Positions 32,053 through 44,100 of a stretch of DNA of 50,555 bases are shown here, piece by piece. Every line of letters begins with the position of its first letter. The first letter of the stretch is position 1. The position numbers were made by a program, and so were the translations under genes. Below the pieces are notes generated by a model. It was not told the DNA's origin, searched no databases, and worked only from the letters and a program-made list of their open reading frames with translations. Source of the stretch: Saccharopolyspora shandongensis (GTDB lineage: Bacteria; Actinomycetota; Actinomycetes; Mycobacteriales; Pseudonocardiaceae); contig NZ_FNOK01000066.1 in assembly GCF_900106995.1 (NCBI RefSeq), forward strand, positions 1 to 50,555, read 5' to 3'.

Positions 32053-33972
32053 GTGTGGTATGGCGTGGGCATCGACCTCGGAACTTCGTTCACTTCAGCC
32101 GCCGTAGCAACCCCCACCGGGGTACGCATGGCAACCCTGTCCCCCGACATCGTCGTCCCCTCGATGGCCACCCCCGGCCCCGACGGCACCCTGCTCACCG
32201 GCCTCGCCGCCGCTAACTCCCGCAACGCCACCACCAACCCCGCCCTACTCGCCCGCGGCTTCAAACGCCGCCTCGGCGACCCCACCCGCCTCATGCTCGG
32301 CGGCGCCTCCTACACCCCCGCCGCCCTCATGGCCGCCCAACTGCGCGACGTACTCACCCACATCAGCACCGCTTATGGCGGCGGACCACCCGCCACCATC
32401 ACCCTCACCTGCCCCGCGATCTGGGGCCCCTACCGCCGCGAGCAATTCGCCGAGGTCCCCCGGCTCGCCGGCATCCCCCACTACCAACTCGTCACCGAAC
32501 CCGAAGCCGCCGCCACCCACTACACCAACGAGCGCCGACTCGGCAACGGCGAAATCATCGCCGTCTACGACCTCGGCGGCGGCACCTTCGATACCACCAT
32601 CCTCCGTGTCCAACCCCACGGCATGGAAATCCTCGGCACCCCCGAAGGCATCGAGCACATGGGCGGCATCGACTTCGATGACACCCTCCGCGCCCACCTC
32701 GACGACAAGCTCGACGGCGCAATCAGCACCCTCGACCCTGAAGATCCCACCCACGCCACCGCCCTCGCCACCATCCACACCCTCACCACCCACGCCAAAG
32801 AACAACTCTCCGCCGAACCTGACCTCACCCTCACCATCCCCCTCCCCACCGGAAACCACGAGGTCTACGTCTCCCGCCAGGACCTCAACAACATGATCCG
32901 CCCCTCGCTGCAACTCACCATCGAGGCGCTTCACCGCACCATCACCTCAGCCGGCATCCACGCCGACGACGTCTCCGCCATCCTCCTCGCCGGCGGTTCC
33001 TCCCGAATCCCCCTCATCCACCAAACCCTCAGCCACGAATTCAACAAACCCATTCGCGCGGCCCTCCACCCCAAACACACCGTCGCCCTCGGCGCTGCCA
33101 CCACCACAACGCGCGCCGCCAAACCCCAACCCAGCAACAACCGCGTAACCCCAACCGAAATCATCCCCGTAACCCCAACCGAAATCATCACCACAACGGC
33201 CACACCACCCACCATCAGAACGTTCCCGCCAGCACTACCCAGCACCACACCACCCAAGAAAACCCGCAAGAAATGGCTCATCCCCCTCGCCGCGGGCATC
33301 ACCGTCATCACCGTCGTCGCAGCCATCACCACCTACGTCACCGCCAGCAGCGCCGAAACGCCAGGCCCCGAACCCATCGCCGGGAGCACGCAGCCCGGTG
33401 AGCCGTTGCCGGTGTTCGACGGCATGGCGGCGAAGCCGTGGGTCGGACTCATCGGCTCCGAGCAGGGCCGGACCGGCACCGAAATCTGGACGAACGGGGC
33501 CCAGACCAAGGAAGGCCCGGTCACGGTGCGGCTGGACGGCATGGGCGGACTCAAGATGAACTGGTCCGGCCAAGGCAGCGGCCAGGTCTACTTCCAAAGC
33601 CAGCCAGGATCAGGCGGCAACCAAGACCTCTCACGCTACTTCGACGACAACGGTGCGATCGTCTTCGACGCGACACTGCACAGACCGCCGTCGAGCACCG
33701 TGTCGATGGAGGTGCACTGCACCTCCCCGTGCCGCGCAAAGGTCACCGCCACGAACCTGTTCAAGCGGCTGCCTGCCGGGAAGCCGGTGACAGTCAAGCT
33801 GCCGCTGCGCTGCTTCGTCGAGAACCGGGCCGAGCAATGGGATCCGGCGGCTATCAACACTCCGTGGCTGGTGTACACCGACGGTTCGTTCGGGATGACG
33901 GTCTCCAAGGTGCGCTGGGAGGCAGGAGCGGCGAACGACCCCGACGCCACCCGTTGCGATCAGCTGTCCTGA
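32053..33972 (+). CDS. Membrane-anchored Hsp70-like ATPase fused to an ExoP-C-like domain
   Basis: Residues 1-360 of this 639-residue protein are an Hsp70/actin-fold ATPase: phosphate loop 1 in GVGIDLGTSFTSAAV, loop 2 in VYDLGGGTFDTTIL and the adenosine loop LLAGGSSRIPLI. No normal peptide-binding domain follows. Instead there is a Thr/Pro linker with a duplicated VTPTEII unit, a transmembrane helix (about 408-428), and a beta domain (about 450-635). LSRYFDDNGAIVFDATL and LPAGKPVTVKLPLRCF in that domain resemble the ExoP C-terminal sugar-binding module of GH3 beta-glucosidases. The ATPase would be cytosolic and the beta domain outside. The GTG at 32053 has GGAAGGAAA eight bases upstream and starts the protein right at the first strand. 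Codon use changes sharply between the two halves. Confidence 0.8.
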   Translation: MWYGVGIDLGTSFTSAAVATPTGVRMATLSPDIVVPSMATPGPDGTLLTGLAAANSRNATTNPALLARGFKRRLGDPTRLMLGGASYTPAALMAAQLRDVLTHISTAYGGGPPATITLTCPAIWGPYRREQFAEVPRLAGIPHYQLVTEPEAAATHYTNERRLGNGEIIAVYDLGGGTFDTTILRVQPHGMEILGTPEGIEHMGGIDFDDTLRAHLDDKLDGAISTLDPEDPTHATALATIHTLTTHAKEQLSAEPDLTLTIPLPTGNHEVYVSRQDLNNMIRPSLQLTIEALHRTITSAGIHADDVSAILLAGGSSRIPLIHQTLSHEFNKPIRAALHPKHTVALGAATTTTRAAKPQPSNNRVTPTEIIPVTPTEIITTTATPPTIRTFPPALPSTTPPKKTRKKWLIPLAAGITVITVVAAITTYVTASSAETPGPEPIAGSTQPGEPLPVFDGMAAKPWVGLIGSEQGRTGTEIWTNGAQTKEGPVTVRLDGMGGLKMNWSGQGSGQVYFQSQPGSGGNQDLSRYFDDNGAIVFDATLHRPPSSTVSMEVHCTSPCRAKVTATNLFKRLPAGKPVTVKLPLRCFVENRAEQWDPAAINTPWLVYTDGSFGMTVSKVRWEAGAANDPDATRCDQLS

Positions 33973-33975
33973 CAT

Positions 33976-34035
33976 CACCTGATCAACAACGGCCGTGCCC
34001 GTCTTCACGGGGCGGCGAACAGACTTTACCGGGGT
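33976..34035 (+). repeat. Dispersed repeat, copy 2
   Basis: This sequence matches 12597-12655: CACCTGATCAACAA, GCCGTGCCCGTC and GACTTTACCGGGG are shared, with a small internal length difference. It begins four bases after the stop of the Hsp70-like gene. A CCCGT-CTTC-ACGGG hairpin inside it could act as that gene's terminator. Confidence 0.6.
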
Positions 34036-34057
34036 CCTTCGCCTCATCTGATCCGGA

Positions 34058-35089
34058 TCAGCGGGTCCAGACTGGTTCCGCCTCCGGGGGCCGGCGTAGG
34101 ACGTCCATTGCGCGATGTATCGCTACCGCGTCCAGCTCCGGGGGAAGTAGGCCGGCGTCGCGGATGTGCGCCACTAGGTCGGGGTCCGGGGCCAGATGGT
34201 GGTGTTCCAGGTAGTACGCGATGGTGTCCGGCCAGATCCAGGTGCCGTCGGTGCGGAGGCTCATGGGGACGACCGCGCCGCGGGAGGGGTCGACGACGTC
34301 GTCCAGGGTGGCCGTCGTGGTCATTAGGGCAGCGCCGGCGCGTAGGTAGTCGAGGATCTGGCCGCGTTCAGCCTCGTTGTCCATCCGGGGGTGGTCCGGG
34401 GCGAAGCTCGGACCGGAAGCCGGGTCCACCGCGTCGAAAACCCGCGCCACCGTGATTTCCGGCGTCTCGGTAGCAGCCCACAGGAGCGCACCGTAAGCGC
34501 GGGCCGCGCGCTGGTACGTGGGCACCGGGCCGACGACCGGGGTGACCTCGACCTGCGGAGCCGCTTCACCGGCGGCGATGAGCGCTTGCTGCAGGCGAGC
34601 GGTGAGCGCGGGCAGGTCGTCATCGTCGGCTTCGACGACGTAGACCGCTCGCGGAGGCGGGTACGGCGCGCCATCCGGGGACATTCGCCATGCACGCCAC
34701 ATTCCGTGCGCGGCAGGCTCTCCACTGAGGACTTCGATCAGTGCTGCCACGACGGAATCGTCGTTGGAGCCACCGGAATCCGGTGGCTCGGCGCTGAACT
34801 GCCACACCAGCGGCGGATCGTCGATCACGGGTTCGATGCCTTGCAGGACGTCCGGCGATGCACCCTCCGTCTCGAAGACGGTCGCGAGCACGCCCAAATC
34901 CCCTTCGGTGAGCGGCAGGACGTACCGCGTGGCGGTGGATGCCACCGCGCGGGCGACCTCGTCGAGCCGGTCGTCCGCGAGCCAGGCACGAGCCTGCGTG
35001 ACCAACTCGTCCGGTGCGAATCCGGCCTGCCGTAAAAGTACTTCGTGCATGGCGGCCGTTACGTCCGCTTTCTGGTCAGGTGTGGTCAT
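34058..35089 (-). CDS. Protein of unknown function downstream of the giant gene
   Basis: I do not recognise this 343-residue, acidic, probably cytosolic protein. It lacks a signal peptide and membrane segments. The N-terminal third is helical (AAMHEVLLRQAGFAPDELV), the middle has short strands (PRAVYVVEADDDDLPAL), and the C-terminal third has IWPDTIAYYLEHHHLAPD. The ATG at 35089 has GAGGAGAAGG upstream. It follows the giant gene by 58 bases on the same strand, so it is probably co-transcribed and could be a cognate chaperone or immunity protein. That role rests on position only. Confidence 0.7.
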   Translation of the reverse strand: MTTPDQKADVTAAMHEVLLRQAGFAPDELVTQARAWLADDRLDEVARAVASTATRYVLPLTEGDLGVLATVFETEGASPDVLQGIEPVIDDPPLVWQFSAEPPDSGGSNDDSVVAALIEVLSGEPAAHGMWRAWRMSPDGAPYPPPRAVYVVEADDDDLPALTARLQQALIAAGEAAPQVEVTPVVGPVPTYQRAARAYGALLWAATETPEITVARVFDAVDPASGPSFAPDHPRMDNEAERGQILDYLRAGAALMTTTATLDDVVDPSRGAVVPMSLRTDGTWIWPDTIAYYLEHHHLAPDPDLVAHIRDAGLLPPELDAVAIHRAMDVLRRPPEAEPVWTR

Positions 35090-35147
35090 TTCCTTCTCCT
35101 CGGCACGTTGTCGGTACCAGAACTCGGGTGGTCCGCCCGGTCACGCT

Positions 35148-38100
35148 TCACTCGTCATCCGGTGCTGATGTTTCCGAAAATACTGCTCGGCTGCCTTTCC
35201 CGATCTCTGTAGTCTCAACTCTCGCGCTGACCCGCTCCTGCCGACCCGTCCACCTGATCACCGCGGGTGGTGCTTCGTTGACGTAACGCGGCGGCGCCGA
35301 GCCGTTCACCGCGGCACGCAATTCCGGCCCTGACCTCCACAGCTGTTGGCCCTCGGAGCCCAGCAGGTACCAGTGCCCGGTGCCCAGCCCGTCGACGAAC
35401 TTCGGCAACACCTTGCCGTCCTCGGCGACCGAGACCTTCGTAGCATGAACGAGCTCGTCCGCGGTTTGAACCACATCGACCCTCGCTGTCCACACTCGCA
35501 TGTGCAACGCGCGGGCGAAGCGCTCCGCGAACGTCAATTCGCCCCGCCCTAGTCGCCGATGCGCGCCGCACCCCAGCAACGCGACTGCCGGTCCCGGGAC
35601 GAAACGCCGGTCTTTTCGCACCTCGTCGGCGAAGGCTTCGGGCGTCACCTTCCGGCCGTCGGGCAACACCGCCCGCCCGTCGGGCGTCACGTGCACACCG
35701 ACGATCTGGGTGCCGTCCGGCAAAACGGGTGCCGACTCCCCGGCCTGCTCGATCGTCTCGGTGGAATCGCCGGGCCCCCGGAACAGCAGCGGTTCCGGTC
35801 GTGGTGAACGGGTCAGTTCGGTGGGCGGCTCGACTGGCCGCGGCTGGCTTCCGTCCGCCCGGTGCAGCATCCACTTCGGCCCCCGGCCTCGGTTTACCCG
35901 TGCCAACACATCCGCGCCGGTACTTCGCAGCTCGGTGACCTCGGCATTGGGGATGACCGTGCCGTCGTGCCCGAGCACCAGCAGCGGCCGACTGCCTTCG
36001 GGGACAGCGGCGGCGTGATGCGGCGACCGGGTCCATCCGCTGTATTCGGCGGCTTCGGTCGCCCCATGGATCGGAAGACTCACCGGCGCGCTGCGCACAC
36101 CCCAACGGAAGTCGAATCTTGGCGCGGTCCCCGCCTGCACCGAAGAGCCGGAGCTTGCCATCGCTGAAACAAGATCCGCACCAGGAAGCTGCCGCATGCC
36201 GCCCGCGGCCGACAACAGGTACCAGTGCCCTGCTGTCGCGGACCGGACCTCGCCGCCGAGTCTTGCTTCGGCCCATTCGCTCCACGTCGGCAACCCGCTG
36301 CGGACGAACGACAAATCGCCGGTGACAACTCGGCCATCGGCGGCATGCCACACCTCCTGGTCGGCCGCGATCACGTCGACACCGAGGATGTCACGCAGCT
36401 CAGCCGCACCGGCCAGGTCGAGCGATCCGTCAGTTCCCACCAGCACGATCGGCCGCCTGGCCCAGCCAGGCAGCTGCTCGATTCGCGCGGCCAGCTCGGG
36501 CACCGTGAGGTTGTCACCGGATGCGGTAATCCCGACCACCAGGTGGCCGCCGACCTTGGGCAGCAGCGCCGCCGCGTCCTGGTCGTCGGCGTTGGGTGTC
36601 CAGACGTCCGGCAGTGCGGCCGGTGCCGGGGCCGGCGCTCTGGCCGGCGGGGACGGCTCAGGCGGCGGTCCGGGCAGGTTGTTCGCCGCCGCCTGGGCGG
36701 ACTCCACGGCGAAGTACCCGCCGTTGTCGATGGTCACCTCGACTTCGGCTGGTTTTCCCGGCAGGGCGACAAAGAGAGTACGGTGCTCGGTCTGATCGGT
36801 GAGCGTGTAGATCGCCTTGCCCGCCCGGTAGACGTGGTAGGTGCCCTCCATCTCGGCGGTGACCTCTTGGGCATTGCCGCGGGTGGAAACCTGGACGCGC
36901 GGCTTCGACCTGCTGCCCGACACCCCGCCCGACGGGTCGAGCGTGCTGCTCTCGCCGGGAAGGAGCATGTCCCCGGCCGGGTTGCCGGATTTACCGCTCT
37001 TTGCCTTGGAATCGCTGCCCTGCACCATGGCCAGACCGGGCAAAGTCGCGCTGATGTTGCTGGTGTCCGTTTGGGTGACTTCCTGCTCGGTTTTCTGCTC
37101 GTGGGTCAGCCCGCCGGTCGCGGTGAAGGAGTTGACGTACTCGACCTCGGCGAACCGCAGGCGCACCGCGAGACCGTGCTCGTCGTCCCAGACCATTCCG
37201 GTCTCGACCATGGCGGGGAAGGACACCGGGCCGTCCAGCAGTTCCTGCGTCATCGCGGTCAAGCCTTCTTCTCCACCGAGCTGCCACAGCAGTTGCGCCG
37301 GCAGGGTGGCCGGACGGACCCAGCCGCCGCCGGTGGGCGCCTGCATCGACGGTTCCGAACTCGCCGGATCGGCGTCGTTGGTCGGCTGCTGCGTTGTATG
37401 CGCCAGCACCGCAGCCAGCCACGGGAACAGTCGCTCGCTTCCGGGCAGTGCCAGCGGGATCACGTCCATCCCACTCAGATCCTGCGGTAGCGATCCCAGC
37501 TCCACCGCGCCTCCGACGGGCACGGGCCGGCCGCTGATCCGCACCGGGCGCGGCGCCGGCGGCGTGGTCGTGGTCAGGCCCCCCGGGATGGTGAACAGGG
37601 CCGTGCCATCGCTGGTGAACCGCCGTTGCTCCGGTGTGCGGGTGTCGTCCCGCATCGCCGACCACATTTCGACACCCCGCCTCGGCGCGGTCAGCAGCAG
37701 GTTGTTCAGCACCGCGTTCGGAGTCCACGACCGATACATCTCGACCTGGAACCAGGTCGGCCAGGTGTAGGAGTAGGAGGTCTCGTCCCCCGCAGTCACC
37801 CGCCGCTTGAACGCATCGCTGTCGGTGTCGCGTTGGCTTCGTGACCATTCCTTGCCGTAGCCCGCGTCCGGGTGCGCGCCCGCCCGGCGCAGTTTGCCGT
37901 TGAAGCTGCGCGCTACGAGAACACTTCCAAAAAGGCCACCACCGCTCGACCGGGATTCGGTTTGCGCCCGTTTCTCGGTGTTCTGGAAGAACGTGTCGGA
38001 TTTGATCTCCGTGTTCGGCGTGGCCTGAGCGTCCGGCGCGTACCGTGCGCGAACGACGAACTCGATCGTCTCGGTGCCGCCCATATACGGCCGGGCGGCC

Positions 38101-41100
38101 AGCAACGACGTCCCGGATGTCGTCGCCTGGCCGAACCGAGCACCCAGTGCGGTCGACGACGCCAGTTTTTCCACAGACCCGCCGATCCCGGTCGGCACCT
38201 CCAGCCAGCGACCCGTACCGAAACCGGGAGCATGGTCGGAGATCATGCTCTTGATCAGCGGGGCGACCTCGTGCGCATTGGAGATCTCGGTGACGATGGT
38301 CGGGCCGAGCGCAGCGCCGGAAAGTACGAACTCCGGAGGATAGCGCACCTCGGTCGCCGGTTTCGGCTTCGCCGCCACCCCGGCGGGCAGGTCGAGGTGC
38401 CGGGTCTGCGGTGGCTGTCCCTCCGCGTCCGGTTCCCGAGCGGGGTTGGTGTGCAGTCGCTGCGCGACGGCGTCCGCGAGCAGGAATTCGACGCCGCCGT
38501 TGACCGCGATCTGCTCGGTTTCCGCGGCCGCGTCCGATTCCCCGTAGCTGGTGATCTCGAACACGGCATGCGCCCGGTAAAGGTGGGTCGCTCCGCGTGT
38601 CTTGCCGGTCCGTCGGCGTGCGGTGCCAAGACCGTAGGTGGTTCCCTTCTCCTGACTGAAGGTTCCTCGGCCGGTGAACGACGGGGCCACGTGGGCTCGT
38701 TTGCCGGATTTGCTCCCGAACTGCATCAGCGTGGGGACGCGGAAACGTCCCTCGCCGCCTATTCCTCTCGTTTCCTGACCGTCGAGCTTCAGCCCGCCCT
38801 CGGCGACCCCTTCCAGACTGAGCTTGTCCGAAACGGTGTCGATCGGATGGGCGTCGAACAGCCGCAGCCGCACCCGGCCGCCGGTGATGGGCAGCCCGCC
38901 GGGTGCCAGCAGCTGGTCGAGGGGCGCTGCCAGCGGGTCCTCTGGGTCCGGTGTTGCGTCGTGTTGTTTCGAGCGCGCAAGGTTGTGCAGGATGTCTTCG
39001 ATGGGCTCGCTGAGCACCGTGGACGGTGTTGCCACGCCCTGTGGCATGAGGAATTCGACGTTCACCTGGAACGGGTTGTCGTCCTGGTTGGCGTAGTCGA
39101 AGTCTCGGATGACCGTACCGAGGTTCGTCAGATCACCTTGCGCAGTGGTGGGTGCCAGTGGCTCCGGAACCAGCACGCGCGTCCAGCCATCGATCGTGGA
39201 ACGGCCGGTCGTCGTGGCGCTGCTGGACGTCGAGGCACCGCCGGAACTCCGGACACTGTCCGTGTCACTGTCGGATGTCGAGGAGTTGTCGGACAGAGTG
39301 GTGAGCTCGATGTCGCCGTTGTTCGGCGCATCAGACCGGTTTGCCTGCCCGCGGAACAGGCCTAGCCAGCGGTACCACGGGTCTGGCTGCACGTTCTGTG
39401 CCTCAGCCGGCTCGGTCTGCTCGGTCTGCGACTCCGGCTGCTCGGTCTCCGGGGTGGCGGCCTTCGTCGAAACGGAGATCGACCAGGTCACCTGCCGGTC
39501 GAAGGTGACTGCGGGCCCTTTGTACTTCGCGCGTCGGTTGACCTTGTAACTCTGCGCGGCGGTGCTGCTGTACCCGTGTGAGAACTGGGCTGACGCGCCG
39601 AAGAGGAAGCCTATGTTGCGCCAGAAATCCTTGCGCTTGGTGCCGATCACGGCCCCCGACTCGACGCCGATCCGCTGCTGCGTGCCGGCTTTCGCCTTGA
39701 TCTCGCCGCGGATGGCGTTCTTCGCGGTGAAGTCCACGGTGGCCTTCTCGACCTTGCCGGTGCCGATCAGCGCACCCAGTTCCGGCTTGACCTTGATCGT
39801 CACCAGCTGATCACCGACCCGGATCGTCTTGGTGACATCGCGCAACTCTCCGTTGAACAAGCCGAACAGCGCGGACGCGCCGAAAGCCGAGGACAACTGC
39901 GTCTCGACGAGCGCCCGCTTGTCGTGGGTCAGCGACGCGAGCTCGTTCCCCGCCGACTCGCGCAGCAATCGGCGCACTTCCGGAAGCACCCGTTCGATTC
40001 CCGGCGCCCGGTCCACCACACCGCCACCGGTGCTCTTGCCGGCCGCGAGCATGTCGGGCTGCCGGGGCTCGCCCGCGGGAATCGTGATCTCCGGACGCTT
40101 GCTGTAGTCGGCCAGGATCGACAGTACGAGTTGCTCGGCGGTTTCGTTCTCCAGCCGGGCGTCAACTCTTCCGTCCGAGGTTTCGACCAGCGTTCGGGGA
40201 ATGTCCGGACGCACTCTTTCGACCAGGTCACGGAAGTTCTGGCGGTGCCGTAGTCCATCCGGCACCGTCGGACTTTCGTGCGGCGCGTCTTGCTCCTCGG
40301 CGATCTGCCGGGCGGAGTGTGCCGCGGAAATCTCCTCGAGCCGGGCGAAGTCGTCCGCAGACATCCACAGGAACACTTTCTCCGCACCGGTATCCGAGCC
40401 TTCCAGAGTCGGATTCGTGGAGTACCGCTCAACCCGCACATCCAGCGTCGCCTCCACCAGGACGGCATCGCTCTCGATGCTGGTGACGCTCTTCTTCCCG
40501 GCGCTGATGCCCAGAACCTGCGTCAGCGACTCGCCCGATCCCGCCGAACCGGACACCGTGAAGGGTGTGATCGTGGTGTAGGAGCCGAGGCCGCGTCGTT
40601 TCTCGTTGACATCGGCGACGAATCCAGGCCCCACCGTCACCGAGGCTTCGGCGTTCGCAGACTGCGCCTCGCTGGTGTCAAATTTCGTTTCGCTACCGGC
40701 ATTCTGCCCCAAATTCACGGCCGGAACGGCGCGGCTGTCAACCCGCCGCACCGAGCGCAGCTCCGCGGACACCTCCAGCGACAGCGTGTTCAGCTTCGCG
40801 CCCGGCAACCGCAACGGGCTTGGCCGGTAACCGCCACCGGTGATCTCCTCGAACTTCACGATCGCCTTGTCTTCGGCCAACTCCCGCGACACCGAATCAC
40901 GGACACCGACGCCTACTTCCGACAGTGGCAACTTGGCGAGAACCTGCTGACGAATTCGCCGCATGGCGGCCGCTTGTGGCACGGCGAACACCTCGTGCAG
41001 GGCTGAGGCCGGAAGGGGCAGCACTGGATCGTCCGGGCCGGGCTCGGTGGTGGCGGGTGGCACATCCTCCCCGTCGTAGCAGATCAGTGCCACATCGGTG

Positions 41101-44100
41101 ATCTCGTCGGTCCGGTACGTCTCCGGCGGGTTCTCTCCTTCCCGCACGTCGATGACGAACCGACCGTCGACGACGAAATTACGCTCGGGAACCCGGCTGC
41201 TCAGCCCGCGCGAAAATTCCGTTGCCGATACGAGGCTGCGCTGCTCGCTCTTCCCCATTGAGGGCCGCACGGAGGGGTTGAAGATTACGTTGCGAACCGC
41301 GCCCTTGGCCGCCGCGCCGACCATGTTGGGCACGACACCGAGCATGCCGAACTGGGGGCTCTGTTCCTGCCCGACAGTCAGGCCCGCGTCGGCGTAGCGA
41401 ATGCCATACTCGATGACTCCGTCGGCCTGCGGCAGGCGCACGGGCGTCGACGCGGTGCGTTCGAACTTCAGGTGCAACTCGCGGGAGCCGACCTCGATCC
41501 GGATGCCTTCGTCGGCAAGACGCCGCAGGGTTCGCGTGAGCTTGGCGTCGGAGAACAGCTCCTCGATCGCGGCTCGGGCGGGTTCCCGCAAATCTTCCGG
41601 TAGGGCGGTAAGAACGTCCTCGGGGTCGATATTGCCGGTCTGCCAGATCTTCCCGCTGCCCATCGCACCGTCGGCGGCGTAGGGCGGCAGGTCGACCTGC
41701 CGGACCGTCACGTCGGCACGGTCTGCCGCGATACGGGCTTGGGTCACGGCCTTGGTGGCGGTCTTGGCCGCTTCCGCAGTGGCGCCACGCTCGTTTTCGG
41801 CCCGGGCAATTGCCTCGGCGGTGCGTTCGCTCGCTTCTTGATCCGCCGTGGCCAGTTGCTCAATCCGCTCCCGCACAGCGGTGAACTCTGCGGCAGCGGT
41901 CTCCACGCGCGCCTCCGCGCGCGCCTCCGCGTCGGCGCGCTGGGCAAGCAGCAGCGCATCCGGCACAGGTCCCTGGTTCTCGTGCTGGTTTCGCAGTAGC
42001 TGCGCCCGCTCGCGGGACACCCTTAAAAATCCGCGCCGTTTCTGAATCAAGTTCTGCCGAGCCGCATCGAGTTCCGCGCGCAATTCGTCCTGCCGCTGCC
42101 TGGCCGCCGTCAGGTCTTGCTGCGCCGCCGTCAACTTCTCGGCTTGCTGCCGAGCACGCTCGACACTCGCCGCGGCCGAGGTGGTCTCGTCGGTCGCCGT
42201 CTTGAGCAACGCGTCGGTCTCGGCGGAGTCGGCGGCCGTGACGGTGGTGGGCGGCGCCTCCGGCGCGGGCGCATCCACCATGTTGTAGATCTGGGTGAGT
42301 TGGTCATCAGCAGCCGTGATCTGGCTGCGCGCTCGGGCCACTTTCCCGATGTGGTCGGAATTCCGCAGCGATGCCAGGTCGGGCCGCAGCTCCGTGCGGA
42401 ACCGCGCCGACTCCGTGCGCAGGTGCACCCAGTTAGGACTCAGCCCGTTCTGGCCCGGCGGCAAGGAAACGTCAGCGGGGGCCTGTCCTGGTTGCCACTC
42501 GCCCTTCCGGGTCGTCTCCCAGCTGCCCTGCGAATAGTTAGGACGCATCTTGGAGTGCTCGTCCAAATACCAGCCACCAACCATGGAGGCAAACGGCATG
42601 GTCGCCGGACCGAACCACACGATGCCCCGCGTCCAGATCGCCTCAGCATCCAACGCCCCATCCAACTCCCGCGCGAACTCCTCCGAGACCCCACAGGCAT
42701 ACAGCCGGATCGACCGCCGCCCGCCCATTCTCGACCGAATCAAATCAGCCAGCTGCCGGGCATCCGCACTCTCGCCGCCGATAAGCACTCCACCGCGCCC
42801 ATCGCCTTTCACCACCACCGCCAACCGGCCATCCTCAACCGGCAAACCACGCGCTGCAGCACGAGTGTCCTCGTCCAAATCGGACGGTGACACCATAATC
42901 CCCGCCGGAATCTCCTCTGGCCGAACATTCCGCAACCACTGCTCGGCCGCCCGCGCCTGCTCCAGGTTCAACCCGATCCTGTGCAGGTCCTCAGGAGTCC
43001 AGCGCCCCAACTGCGCCCACTGCCTCGCAACCGCGACCTGAGCATGCACATCTGGACGGAAATCCGCCGGCAACGCCGCCAAATGCTCCTCCATAAGCCC
43101 GACCAACCCCGCCAACTCAACAATCACAGGCGGCCTAACAACCGCCGTATTCCTCGCCGGAATCTCCGCTGCGCCCGAACCCAACACCTGCTCAGACCGA
43201 GTCGTATTCCAGGTGCCAAACCCATTGGTCTCCGGACCGAATACCATGTCCGGTGTCCAGATGACCTCAGCATCCAACGCCCCATCCAACTCCCGCGCGA
43301 ACTGCTCCGAGACCTCACCGGCATACAGCCGGATCGACCGCCGCCCGCCCATTCCCGCTCGAATCAAATCAGCTAACTGCCGGGCATCCGCACTCTCGCC
43401 GCCGATAAGCACTCCACCGTGCCCATTGCCTTTCATCACCACCGCCAACCGGCCATCCTCAACCGGAAAACCACGCGCTACAGCACGAACATTCTCGTCC
43501 AAATCGGACGACATCATAATCCCCGACTCAACAACCACAGCCGGCTTAACAACCCCAGCCGGCACACCCCCCGACAAACTCCCGGCAGCAGACCCACCAG
43601 CAAACGAAGACCCTCCCCCACCAGACGCCAATTCCGCCAGCTCGGCCGCCTCCCGCAACCACTGCTCGGCCGCCCGCACCCCCTTCAGATGCGAGGAAAT
43701 CCAGCGCAGATCAGCCGGAGTCCAGCCTTCCTGCTGCACCATCGCCCTCGCTATCCCGACCTGAGCACGCACATCCGGACGGAAATCCGCCGGGAACGCC
43801 GCCAAATGCCCCTCCATACGCCCAACCAACCCCGCCAAATCAACAACCAAATCCGGCCTAACAACCCCAGCCGACGCACCCCCCGACAAACGCCTGGCGG
43901 GAGACCCACCAGCAGCGGATGCCCGGTAGTTCCCCGCGTCGGCCGCCAAGGCTGCCGGGTCGTCCGAGTCGTCCGAGCCGCGCGACTCCAGGTGCTGCAC
44001 GGCGCGTTGGTGACCGTCCTCGCCAAGCACGGTGCGCAGGACCACGTCCAGTGTGTCCCCGGTATTGGCCAGGAACGCGGCCCGCACCTCCTGGACGGAG

